A DNA stretch of 7,580 nt from Pseudomonadota bacterium (lineage in GTDB: Bacteria; Pseudomonadota; Alphaproteobacteria; Rhizobiales; Rhizobiaceae): positions 1 to 7,580 of the forward strand of contig JAEZXF010000050.1 in NCBI GenBank assembly GCA_023419995.1. Direction: 5' to 3'. A model generated the notes under the pieces. The model was not told where the DNA came from. It saw only the letters and a program-made list of their open reading frames with translations, and searched no databases. Of the stretch, positions 1-6,720 are shown one piece after another; position 1 is the first letter of the stretch, and each line of letters starts with the position of its first letter. The position numbers were made by a program, and so were the translations under genes.

Positions 1-4
1 CCCC

Positions 5-1387
5 ATGAACGCCGGGGCCCGCGCCATGTCCGTCACCGCCACGCTCGCCCGCTTCGCCGCCGAGACGGAAACCGCGAGCCTGCCGCCGCAGGTGCCGGCG
101 CGGGCGCTGGCGCTGGCGAGCGACCTCGTCGGCTCGATCGTGCGCGCCGCCGGCGAGGCCGAATCGCCGCCGGCGGTGCTGGCCCTGCTGCGCCGCAGTG
201 GGCTCGACGGCGCAGGCCCCGGCACCGTCTTCGGCATGAACCGGCGCTACGGCGCGGCGGCGGCGGCGCTGCTCAACGGCACGCTCGGCCATTCGCTCGA
301 CTTCGACGATACCCATGCCGACAGTTCGCTGCATCCGAGCGCGCCCGTGGTGCCGGCCGCCTTCGCGGCGGCCGAACTGGCGGACGCCTCGGGGCAGGAC
401 CTCCTTGCCGCCATCGCCATCGGCTTCGAGGTCGCCTGCCGCCTCGGCATGGCGCTCGACCCGACGGCGCATTACGCGCGCGGCTTCCACCCGACGGCGA
501 CCGCCGGCAATTTCGGCGCGGCCGCAGCCGCCGGGCGGCTTTTCGGGCTTGACGCGAAGCGGATGGAATCGGCCTTCGGCATCGCCGCCAGCCAGGCGTC
601 CGGGTCGCTCCAGTTCCTCGAGAACGGCGCCTGGAACAAGCGCTACCAGGTCGGCGAGGCGGCGATGAAGGGGCTGATGGCGGCGAGCCTCGCCGCCGAG
701 GGCTTCCACGGCGCGTCGCAGGCGCTGGAGGGGCGGCACGGCTTCCTCCAGGGCTACAGCGACGGCGCCGACCCGTCCCGCGCGGTGGCGGGGCTCGGCG
801 AGGTGTGGGAGACGCTGCGCATCGGCGTCAAGCCCTACCCGGCCTGCCGCTACACCCATGCCGCCGTCGACGGGCTGCTGGCCTTGCGCGCCCGCCACGG
901 CCTTGCCGCCGAGGAAGTGACGCGCGTTTCCGTCGGTCTCCACCGCAACGGCATGGCGCTGGTCGGCGACCCGGCCGCCGCCAAGCGCCGCGCCCGCTCG
1001 ATCGTCGAGGGCCAGTTCTCGATGCCGTTCGCCGCAGCCGTGGCGCTGACGCGCGGCCGCTTCGGCTGGGACGACTACGACCTCCTCGCCGACCCGCAGG
1101 TCGACGCGCTGTGCGACAGGGTCGAGACGTTCCGCGAGGAGAGCCTCGAGGGGCTGACGCACCCCTTCGGCGCGACGCTCGCCGTCGAGGCGCGCGGCGA
1201 GCGCTTCGCGCTGCGCATTCCCGACCCCTCGGGCGAGCCGGAGACCTTCCCCGACGAAGCCGCGCTCGCCGCCAAGTTCGACGCGCTCGCCGCGCCCGTG
1301 CTCAACGCCGGCAGCGCCGCGCTCCAGGCGCGGCTGGCCGCCCTGCCCGGCGCGCCCTCCGTGCGCGGCCATTTCGCCCGATCCTGA
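5..1387 (+). CDS. MmgE/PrpD family protein (2-methylcitrate dehydratase / cis-aconitate decarboxylase superfamily)
   Basis: This is a cytosolic enzyme of the MmgE/PrpD superfamily, which includes 2-methylcitrate dehydratase, cis-aconitate decarboxylase and iminodisuccinate epimerase. The 460 residues match the usual 440-480. An all-helical N-terminal domain carries the family motif GHSLDFDDTH (95-104), followed by HPSAPVVPA (110-118). Further conserved points are FHPTATAG (161-168), NKR (211-213), KPYPACRYTH (276-285) and QFSMPFA (337-343). From memory of the human cis-aconitate decarboxylase, its active-site Asp93, Thr97, His103, His159, Lys207 and Lys272 align with D99, T103, H110, H162, K212 and K276, with one extra residue before H110. 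The pocket therefore looks intact, but specificity cannot be called. The start is uncertain: ATG at 5 and ATG at 26 (giving MSVTATLARF) are both possible. The second fits the family's usual N-terminus better, neither has a strong ribosome site, and the frame is open to the left edge. It is probably first or internal in an operon with the acyl-CoA dehydrogenase 23 nt downstream. Confidence 0.9.
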   Translation: MNAGARAMSVTATLARFAAETETASLPPQVPARALALASDLVGSIVRAAGEAESPPAVLALLRRSGLDGAGPGTVFGMNRRYGAAAAALLNGTLGHSLDFDDTHADSSLHPSAPVVPAAFAAAELADASGQDLLAAIAIGFEVACRLGMALDPTAHYARGFHPTATAGNFGAAAAAGRLFGLDAKRMESAFGIAASQASGSLQFLENGAWNKRYQVGEAAMKGLMAASLAAEGFHGASQALEGRHGFLQGYSDGADPSRAVAGLGEVWETLRIGVKPYPACRYTHAAVDGLLALRARHGLAAEEVTRVSVGLHRNGMALVGDPAAAKRRARSIVEGQFSMPFAAAVALTRGRFGWDDYDLLADPQVDALCDRVETFREESLEGLTHPFGATLAVEARGERFALRIPDPSGEPETFPDEAALAAKFDALAAPVLNAGSAALQARLAALPGAPSVRGHFARS

Positions 1388-1410
1388 AAACCCGTCCCGC
1401 AGGCAGCATC

Positions 1411-2580
1411 GTGACCGCATTCACCGACCCGAAGGAAGCCTATCCCGACATCCGCGAGGGCGTGCGCGCGCTCTGCGCCAACTTCCCCCCCGAGTACCAC
1501 CGCAAGGTGGACGAGGCGCGCGCCTACCCGGAGGAGTTCGTCGACGCGCTGACGAAGGAAGGCTGGATGGCGGCGCTGATCCCCGAGGAGTACGGCGGCT
1601 CGGGGCTCGGCCTCGCCGAGGCCTCCGTCATCATGGAGGAGATCAACCGGGCCGGCGGCAATTCGGGCGCCTGCCACGGCCAGATGTACAACATGAACAC
1701 GCTGATCCGCCACGGCTCGGAGGAGCAGCGGCGGAAGTACCTGCCGAAGATCGCCGCCGGCGAGCTGCGCCTTCAGTCGATGGGCGTGACCGAGCCGACC
1801 ACCGGCACCGACACCACCAGCCTCAAGACCACGGCCGTGAGGAAGGGCGACCGCTACGTCGTCAACGGCCAGAAGGTGTGGATCAGCCGCGTCCAGCACT
1901 CCGACCTGATGATCCTGCTCGCCCGCACCACGCCGGCCGACCAGGTCAGGAAGCGATCCCAGGGCCTGTCGATCTTCCTCGTCGACGTCAACGAGGCGGT
2001 GAAGAAGGGCATGGAGGTGCGGCCCATCCTCACCATGGTCAACCACGAGACCAACGCGCTGTTCTTCGACGACCTCGAAATCCCGGCGGAGAACCTGATC
2101 GGCGAGGAGGGCCACGGCTTCAAGTACATCCTGACCGGGCTGAACGCCGAGCGGACGCTGATCGCGGCCGAGTGCATCGGCGACGGCTACTGGTTCACCG
2201 ACAGGATCGTCGACTACGCCAGGGAGCGCACCGTGTTCGGCCGCCCCATCGGCCAGAACCAGGGCGTGCAGTTTCCCATCGCCGAGGCCTATGTCGAGGT
2301 CGAGGCCGCGAACCTGATGCGGTGGCAGGCCTGCCGCCGCTTCGACGCCGGGCTGGATTGCGGCGCGCAGGCCAACATGGCCAAGTATCTCGCCGCCAAG
2401 GCGAGCTGGGAGGCGGCCAACGCCTGCCTCCAGTTCCATGGCGGCTTCGGCTTCGCCTGCGACTACGACGTCGAGCGCAAGTTCCGTGAGACGCGGCTCT
2501 ACCAGGTCGCGCCGATCTCGACCAACCTGATCCTGAGCTACGTCGCCGAGCACATCCTCGGCTTGCCGCGCTCCTATTAG
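1411..2580 (+). CDS. Acyl-CoA dehydrogenase with an isovaleryl-CoA-dehydrogenase-type catalytic Glu
   Basis: This is a cytosolic FAD flavoenzyme that introduces an alpha,beta double bond into an acyl-CoA and passes electrons to ETF. It has 389 residues, a normal length. The N-terminal helical domain includes ALIPEEYGGSGLG (55-67). Signature 1 is GVTEPTTGTDTTS (125-137), near-canonical with Thr131 where Gly, Ser, Ala or Asn is usual. The middle beta domain has VVNGQKVWIS (150-159). Signature 2 starts at QFHGGFGF (341-348) and runs to E360. The catalytic base of medium-chain enzymes (Glu in YEGT) is replaced here by Pro369 (QVAPIS, 365-370). Helix G carries GLNAER (243-248), and its Glu247 lines up with Glu254 of isovaleryl-CoA dehydrogenase, so the base has probably moved there. 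The GTG at 1411 is chosen because the product then begins as family members do (TAFTDPKEAYPDIREGVRAL); the frame is open far upstream inside the previous gene but reads as nonsense there. The ribosome site is weak (AGGCAG about 5 nt upstream). Substrate unknown; a branched or dicarboxylic acyl-CoA is plausible. Confidence 0.92.
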   Translation: MTAFTDPKEAYPDIREGVRALCANFPPEYHRKVDEARAYPEEFVDALTKEGWMAALIPEEYGGSGLGLAEASVIMEEINRAGGNSGACHGQMYNMNTLIRHGSEEQRRKYLPKIAAGELRLQSMGVTEPTTGTDTTSLKTTAVRKGDRYVVNGQKVWISRVQHSDLMILLARTTPADQVRKRSQGLSIFLVDVNEAVKKGMEVRPILTMVNHETNALFFDDLEIPAENLIGEEGHGFKYILTGLNAERTLIAAECIGDGYWFTDRIVDYARERTVFGRPIGQNQGVQFPIAEAYVEVEAANLMRWQACRRFDAGLDCGAQANMAKYLAAKASWEAANACLQFHGGFGFACDYDVERKFRETRLYQVAPISTNLILSYVAEHILGLPRSY

Positions 2581-2590
2581 GGAAGCACCC

Positions 2591-3445
2591 ATGCCCGCCG
2601 CGCTCGACCTGCCGCACCTCAAGAGCTGGATCGGCAACGCCCATTCGGCACGGGACACGATCACGCCGCGCCTGGCCGCGAGCCTCGCCGCCGTCCTCGA
2701 CCAGCCGGCGGCGTTCGCCGAGGGCGACCCCGCGCCCGTAGGCATCCAGTGGTGCCTGTCGCCCGAGATCGCGCCGATGTCGCGGCTGGGGCCGGACGGG
2801 CACCCGGCGCGCGGCGGCTTCCTGCCGCCGGTGCCGCTGCCGCGGCGCATGTGGGCGGGCGGGCGGCTGCACTTCCACGGCGCCTTCCGCGTCGGCGACA
2901 CGATCGAGCGCCGCTCCGTCGTCAAGAGCGTCGACGTCAAGGAAGGCCGCAGCGGCGCGCTGTGCTTCGTCACCGTCGCGCACGAGTACCACGGCGCGGG
3001 CGGGCTGCTGCTCTCCGAGGAGCACGACATCGTCTATCGCGACATCGCGCCGACCGTGCCGCCACAGCCGCCGGCCGAGCCGCCGCGCGGCGACGTCGGG
3101 GCCGAGATCGCGGCGACGCCGGTGCTGCTCGCGCGCTATTCGGCCGTCACCTTCAACGGCCACCGCATCCACTACGACCGCGACTATACGCGCGACGAGG
3201 AGCTGTATCCCGGCCTCGGCGTCCACGGCCCGCTGCAGGCGACGTGGCTGCTCGGGCTGGCGCGGAAGGAGCTCGGCGGCGGCCTGCCGGAGCGGTTCGA
3301 TTTCCGCGGCCGCTCGCCGCTGTTCGACGGCCAGACCGTCGGCGTCCACGCGCGGCGCGACGGCGACGGCCGGCTCGCGCTGTGGGTGACGGCGGCGAAC
3401 GGCGTCGTCACGCTCGACGCGACCGCTTCCGGCCGCGCCGGCTGA
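2591..3445 (+). CDS. MaoC/HTD2-like hot-dog hydratase (mesaconyl-C4-CoA hydratase-like)
   Basis: This 284-residue protein has a double hot-dog layout: an N-terminal FAS1-type dehydratase half (about 1-150) and a C-terminal MaoC-like half (about 175-284). The family hydrates or dehydrates acyl thioesters; members include mesaconyl-C4-CoA hydratase and mitochondrial HTD2. The N-terminal half has the typical GGFLPPVPLPRRMWAGG segment (75-91), then HGAFRVGDTIERRS (96-109). The hydratase motif in the C-terminal half is FNGHRIHYD (188-196); N189 and H194 sit where the catalytic Asn/Asp and His of R-hydratases lie. It continues to GLGVHGPLQATWLL (208-221), also conserved. ATG at 2591 is supported by GGAAG 5 nt upstream, and the gene begins 10 nt after the acyl-CoA dehydrogenase stop, so the two are very likely cotranscribed and act in sequence: desaturation, then hydration. 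The family assignment is firm. The mesaconyl-C4-CoA substrate is only a family guess. Confidence 0.88.
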   Translation: MPAALDLPHLKSWIGNAHSARDTITPRLAASLAAVLDQPAAFAEGDPAPVGIQWCLSPEIAPMSRLGPDGHPARGGFLPPVPLPRRMWAGGRLHFHGAFRVGDTIERRSVVKSVDVKEGRSGALCFVTVAHEYHGAGGLLLSEEHDIVYRDIAPTVPPQPPAEPPRGDVGAEIAATPVLLARYSAVTFNGHRIHYDRDYTRDEELYPGLGVHGPLQATWLLGLARKELGGGLPERFDFRGRSPLFDGQTVGVHARRDGDGRLALWVTAANGVVTLDATASGRAG

Positions 3446-3466
3446 GCGCGGCCCCGCCTCTCAGCC
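3440..3466. repeat. 7-bp inverted repeat spanning both convergent stop codons
   Basis: GGCTGAG (3440-3446) is mirrored by CTCAGCC (3460-3466), with a 13-nt GC-rich spacer. The plus-strand hydratase stop TGA (3443-3445) and the minus-strand racemase-family stop (3461-3463) lie one in each arm. The stem could form in transcripts from either side. No T-tract follows on either strand, so it is not a classical intrinsic terminator. Part of the symmetry comes from both proteins ending in Ala-Gly-stop with GGC for Gly, so chance is a real alternative. Confidence 0.35.
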
Positions 3467-4255
3467 CGCCGTGCGGTAGAGCCGGCCCAGCCCCTCGATC
3501 GGCCTGTCGTAGCCGGCGAGCCGCAGCAGGTGCCACGCCATGGCGTGGTTGCTCGAGGTGACCGGCTTGCCGAGCTTGGCCTCGACCGCCTCGGCGATGC
3601 GGGCGACGCGCAGGCTTGTGCAGGAGATGAACACCGCCTCGCAGGCGTCGGAGGAGCCGACCTCGAGAATGGCCCGTTCGATCGAGCCCGGCGTGATGCG
3701 GGCGACGCGGTTGTCGTCCGGCTCGTTGAACGAGCCCATCACCGGGATCTCCAGCCCGCGCTCCATGAAGGCGGCGCGCAGCGAGTGGTTGATGGTGGCG
3801 ATGTAGGGCGTGAGCAGGCCGATCCGCTTGAGCCCCATCGCCCGGAAGGCGGCGACCGCGGCGGTGACCGGGTCGGTCACCTTGACGTCGGGCAGGATCT
3901 CGCGCACCCGGCGCGCCACCTGGCTCTCGCCGATGACCAGCGCGCCCGAGGTGCAGCCGAAGCCGACCGCGTCGAGCCTCACGTCCGGGAACAGCCGCGT
4001 CGCGGCCGGGATGTCGGCCTCCATCCGGCGCAAATTGTCGGGCGTGATCTCGACCGGCGACGGCAGGCGCGATTCGTAGAGCGCGACGCCGTCCGGCACG
4101 GCGAGGCGGAACTCGTCCTCGATGGTCTGGTCGGTGCGCAGCACCAGGAGGCCGATATTGGCCAGCGTGCCGACGCCGTCGTCGGTGTCGAAGGCGATGT
4201 TCTCGATGTTCGCGATCAGGTCCGCCGGCGCGGCCGGGCTTGCAGCGGTGGTCAT
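3461..4255 (-). CDS. Asp/Glu racemase superfamily, maleate isomerase / EutA-like enzyme
   Basis: This cytosolic enzyme belongs to the cofactor-independent Asp/Glu racemase superfamily, in the maleate isomerase / arylmalonate decarboxylase branch, which also holds the ectoine-utilisation protein EutA. It has 264 residues, slightly longer than the usual 240-250 because of an extra N-terminal tail (1-30). The first half has NIGLLVLRTDQTIEDEF (33-49) and the first catalytic cysteine motif FGCTSGA (99-105, Cys101). The second half has GLLTPY (146-151) and the second cysteine motif FISCTSLRV (209-217, Cys212), then SSNHAMAWHLLR (234-245). Both cysteines are present, which fits an isomerase or racemase rather than arylmalonate decarboxylase, which lacks the first. 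His237 follows the SN where I would expect Gln in many relatives. ATG at 4255 is firmly set by GGAAGGGG upstream. It lies 35 nt downstream of livF with no room for its own promoter of normal size, so it is probably the last gene of the transporter operon and may act on the imported compound. Exact substrate unknown. Confidence 0.88.
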   Translation of the reverse strand: MTTAASPAAPADLIANIENIAFDTDDGVGTLANIGLLVLRTDQTIEDEFRLAVPDGVALYESRLPSPVEITPDNLRRMEADIPAATRLFPDVRLDAVGFGCTSGALVIGESQVARRVREILPDVKVTDPVTAAVAAFRAMGLKRIGLLTPYIATINHSLRAAFMERGLEIPVMGSFNEPDDNRVARITPGSIERAILEVGSSDACEAVFISCTSLRVARIAEAVEAKLGKPVTSSNHAMAWHLLRLAGYDRPIEGLGRLYRTAG

Positions 4256-4260
4256 GGTAT

Positions 4261-4268
4261 CCCCTTCC
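4261..4268 (-). promoter_or_regulatory. Strong ribosome binding site of the racemase-family gene
   Basis: On the minus strand this reads GGAAGGGG, ending 5 nt before ATG at 4255. It fixes the start within a frame that stays open for more than 1 kb upstream, through livF and into livG. It is one of the strongest Shine-Dalgarno sequences in the window. This fits independent initiation here, because the gene does not overlap livF. Confidence 0.7.
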
Positions 4269-4290
4269 GGAATGATGAATGCGGGCGGCG

Positions 4291-5025
4291 TCAGGCGGCG
4301 GTTTCGGCCGGCGGCTCGCCGCCGAGATAGAGGTGGCGCATGGCCGGGTCGGCGAGGAGGTCGGCCGCCCTGCCCTCGATCGCCACGCGGCCCAGCGACA
4401 GCACGTAGGCGCGGTCGGCGACGCCGAGCGCCTCGAAGGCGTTCTGCTCGACCATGACGATGCACATGCCGGTGCGGTCGCGGATGGCGGCGATGGCGGC
4501 GAAGACGTCGTGCATCATCGCCGGCGACAGGCCGGCCGAGGGCTCGTCGAGCAGGAGCACGCGCGGGCCGGAGATCAGCGCGCGGGCCAGCGACAGGATC
4601 TGCCGCTCGCCGCCCGACAGCGCCGAGGCCTTGCGCTCCTGCTTGGAGGCGAGCATCGGATATTCCTTCATCAGCTCGGCGTAGCGGGCGTTGCGCTCGG
4701 CGGCGGCGAGGTGGCGGGCGCCGAGCATGATGTTGTCGGCCACCGTGAGCGTGGCGAAGACGTTGTCGGTCTGCGGCACGAAGCCCATGCCCTGATGGCG
4801 GATGCGCTCGTGCACCGGCATGCGGGTGACGTCGCGGCCCTCGATGTGGACGCCGCCACCGCGCGGCCGGACGTAGCCGGCGATGCATTTGAGCAGCGTG
4901 GACTTGCCGCAGCCGTTGGGGCCTAAGATGGTGACGATCTCGCCGCCCGAGGCGGCGAGGTCGATGCCCTGGAGGATGTCGGGGCCGTCGCCGTAGCCGG
5001 CGCGCACCTTGTCTACGCGGATCAT
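4291..5025 (-). CDS. livF: Branched-chain amino acid type ABC transporter ATP-binding protein LivF
   Basis: This is one of the two cytosolic ATPases that power a HAAT-family importer. It has 244 residues, the normal LivF length. Motifs in order: Walker A GPNGCGKST (35-43), Q-loop Gln85 in FVPQ, ABC signature LSGGE (136-140), Walker B VLLLDEP (156-162), and Gln194 in VMVEQN at the switch position. A VEQN motif in place of the usual switch His is characteristic of LivF and separates it from LivG. The C-terminus (YLGGEPP) is also typical. ATG at 5025 overlaps the livG stop as ATGA (5022-5025), and AAGGTG lies 5 nt upstream, so translation is probably coupled. The frame is open further upstream into livG, but the homology starts at MIRVDKVRAGYG. 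The transported compound cannot be told from this subunit. Confidence 0.95.
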   Translation of the reverse strand: MIRVDKVRAGYGDGPDILQGIDLAASGGEIVTILGPNGCGKSTLLKCIAGYVRPRGGGVHIEGRDVTRMPVHERIRHQGMGFVPQTDNVFATLTVADNIMLGARHLAAAERNARYAELMKEYPMLASKQERKASALSGGERQILSLARALISGPRVLLLDEPSAGLSPAMMHDVFAAIAAIRDRTGMCIVMVEQNAFEALGVADRAYVLSLGRVAIEGRAADLLADPAMRHLYLGGEPPAETAA

Positions 5026-5783
5026 GACAGCACCTTGGGTCGTTCGACGGACTTGCCGAGATAGGCCTCGACGACGCGCTCGTTGTCGGCCAGCTCGGCC
5101 GGCGGGCAGTCGGCGATGATCTCGCCGCGGTCGAGCACGATGCAGCGGCTGCACAGCTCGCGGATGAAGTGCATGTCGTGCTCGACGACCAGCATGGCGA
5201 CGCCCTGCGCGTTGAAGGCGCGCAGGAGCTCGACCATGCGGCTGCGCAGCTGCGGATGCACGCCCGCCGTCGGCTCGTCGAGGCAGAGCAGCGACGGCCG
5301 CGTGCGCAGCGCCAGCGCAATCGACAGCAGCTTCTTCTGGCCGCCGGAGAGCGAGCTGGCCGGCTGGTGGGCCACCGCCGCCAGCGCGAACTGCTCGAGC
5401 AGCCCCTCGACCTCGGGATCCTCGGCCGGGCGGCGCGTGAACGCCTCGATCAGCCCCGCCCCCTCGCGCGAGCCGGCGGAAAGCACCTCGCGCACGCTCA
5501 TGCGGTGCGGCATCGAGGGAAGCTGGAAAGTGCGGACGAGGCCGCGCCGGGCGATGTCGTGGGCGGCGAGGCCCGACAGCTCGGCGCCGCCGAAGCGGAT
5601 CTCGCCGGCATCGGCGCGCGAGAAGCCGGAGACGATGTTGAGCAGCGTCGACTTGCCCGAGCCGTTGGGGCCGAGCAGGCCGACGATCTCGCCCTTGCCG
5701 ACCGTGAAGCGCACATCGGAGAGCACCTGGTGCGCGCCGAACGCCTTGGCGATGCCCGTTCCCTGAAGGACCGTGTCAGACAT
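5022..5783 (-). CDS. livG: Branched-chain amino acid type ABC transporter ATP-binding protein LivG
   Basis: This is the second cytosolic ATPase of the importer, 253 residues. Walker A is GPNGSGKS (38-45), the Q-loop is RTFQ (84-87), the signature is LSGGQ (145-149), Walker B is LLCLDEP (165-171) and the switch histidine is His202 in VVEHD. The RTFQ motif and the VEHDM context are typical of LivG. The inter-motif region (about 90-140) is of ordinary length, and all ATPase residues are present. ATG at 5783 has GGAGAAG just upstream (5788-5794). Its first 8 nt overlap the end of livM, and its stop overlaps the livF start, which fits one polycistronic message making the two ATPases in balance. 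The C-terminal tail after YLG (about 12 residues) is not conserved in my knowledge of the family. Confidence 0.95.
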   Translation of the reverse strand: MSDTVLQGTGIAKAFGAHQVLSDVRFTVGKGEIVGLLGPNGSGKSTLLNIVSGFSRADAGEIRFGGAELSGLAAHDIARRGLVRTFQLPSMPHRMSVREVLSAGSREGAGLIEAFTRRPAEDPEVEGLLEQFALAAVAHQPASSLSGGQKKLLSIALALRTRPSLLCLDEPTAGVHPQLRSRMVELLRAFNAQGVAMLVVEHDMHFIRELCSRCIVLDRGEIIADCPPAELADNERVVEAYLGKSVERPKVLS

Positions 5784-6720
5784 TGCGCTTCTCCGCGATT
5801 CTCGCCTGCGGGGCGGGCGACGGGGCCTGCGCCGGACGCGCTCCGCCGATGCGCTCGGGCACCAGGCCCTGGGTGCGCCACATCAGGAAGACCAGCAGCC
5901 CGCCGCCGACCAGCGTCAGCCGCATCGCCGCCACATATTCGGCCGGCGCGCCGAGCGCGTCCTTGACGAAAGGCACGAAGGCGAACAGGAACTGCATCAG
6001 GATCGCCCCGACGATGGCGCCGAGATGGTTGCCCGAGCCGCCGATGATGACCATCGCCCAGATCAGGAACGTCTCGGCGGCGACGAGCTGGTCGGGGCCG
6101 ACGAAGGTGACGTAGTGGGCGAAGACGAAGCCCGACAGCGCCGCCATCGCGCCGGCGACGACGAGGGTCGCGGTGCGCGCCGCGTTGAGGTCGTAGCCGA
6201 GCGACAGCGCCAGCAGCGGCTCCTCGCGGATCAGCTTCAGCGCCAGCCCGAAGCGGCTCTCCGTCAGCCGGCGGCAGAACCACCATGCGGCGGCGAGGAT
6301 CGCCACGCACAGGCCGAGCGTCAGCAGCGGGCCGGTCGGGCGCGGCAGGTCGCCGAAGATCAGCGGGATGCCGGCGATGCCCTGCGCGCCGCCGGTCAGC
6401 CACACCTCGTTGGTCAGCAGGATGCGCAGCACCTCGGCGACGGCGAGGGTGGCGATGCCCCAGTAGTCGGAGCCGAGATTGCGGCCGAGCTGCGAGAAGG
6501 CGACGGCGATGACGGTGGAGAAGGCGACCCCGAGCGCGAGGCCGGCGACCGGGCCGAAGCCGTTGGCGAAGGCGAGCGCGGCGCCGTAGGTGCCGGCGCC
6601 GAACAGGATGATCTGGCCGAAATTGACCAGGCCCGCGAAGCCGAGCTGGAGGTTGAGGCTCAGCGCCAGCATGCCGTAGAGGCAGGCCATGATGGCGACA
6701 TGGAGAAGGAATTCAAACAC
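5776..6720 (-). CDS. livM: Branched-chain amino acid type ABC transporter permease LivM
   Basis: This is an inner-membrane permease subunit of the HAAT importer, 314 residues and rich in hydrophobic helices. It begins with a membrane segment and the LivM hallmark LSLNLQLGFAGLVNFGQ (20-36). The conserved TGGAQGI follows at about 109-115. A cytosolic coupling loop of the EAA type comes next: ESRFGLALKLIREEPLLAL, then LGYDLNAARTATLV. Later elements are FLIWAMVIIGGSGNHLGAIVGA and the C-terminal RTQGLVPER. The tail is Pro/Ala-rich and basic, and is probably cytosolic and not conserved. It starts with GTG at 6720, supported by GAGGTG 4 nt upstream (6725-6730). The first 8 nt overlap the end of livH and the last 8 nt overlap the livG start. 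The family is certain; the ligand is not. Confidence 0.95.
   Translation of the reverse strand: MFEFLLHVAIMACLYGMLALSLNLQLGFAGLVNFGQIILFGAGTYGAALAFANGFGPVAGLALGVAFSTVIAVAFSQLGRNLGSDYWGIATLAVAEVLRILLTNEVWLTGGAQGIAGIPLIFGDLPRPTGPLLTLGLCVAILAAAWWFCRRLTESRFGLALKLIREEPLLALSLGYDLNAARTATLVVAGAMAALSGFVFAHYVTFVGPDQLVAAETFLIWAMVIIGGSGNHLGAIVGAILMQFLFAFVPFVKDALGAPAEYVAAMRLTLVGGGLLVFLMWRTQGLVPERIGGARPAQAPSPAPQARIAEKRNV

Noticed and set aside
805..1410. Upstream extension of the acyl-CoA dehydrogenase frame into the MmgE/PrpD gene.
   Set aside because: It reads as Arg-rich nonsense in another frame of a well-supported gene. The dehydrogenase homology begins right after the GTG at 1411.
1075..3030. A very long open frame (about 650 codons) on the minus strand, opposite the acyl-CoA dehydrogenase and its neighbours.
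   Set aside because: It is antisense to three genes with clear family motifs, and its translation is low-complexity, rich in Arg, Ala, Gly and Val with no recognisable domain. Long antisense frames are expected at about 70% GC.
3446..3460. Intrinsic terminator between the convergent operons.
   Set aside because: The weak 7-bp stem has no T-tract on either strand, so a standard rho-independent terminator is not supported.
4265..4272. Palindrome TTCCGGAA in the livF-racemase gap, considered as an operator.
   Set aside because: It is only 8 bp long, overlaps the ribosome site and has no second copy nearby, so chance explains it.
4256..5320. Upstream extension of the racemase-family gene, open to 5320, which would add more than 350 residues.
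   Set aside because: The extension is out-of-frame livF and livG, is Arg/Pro-rich and has no domain. The ATG at 4255 has a strong ribosome site and starts close to the family homology.
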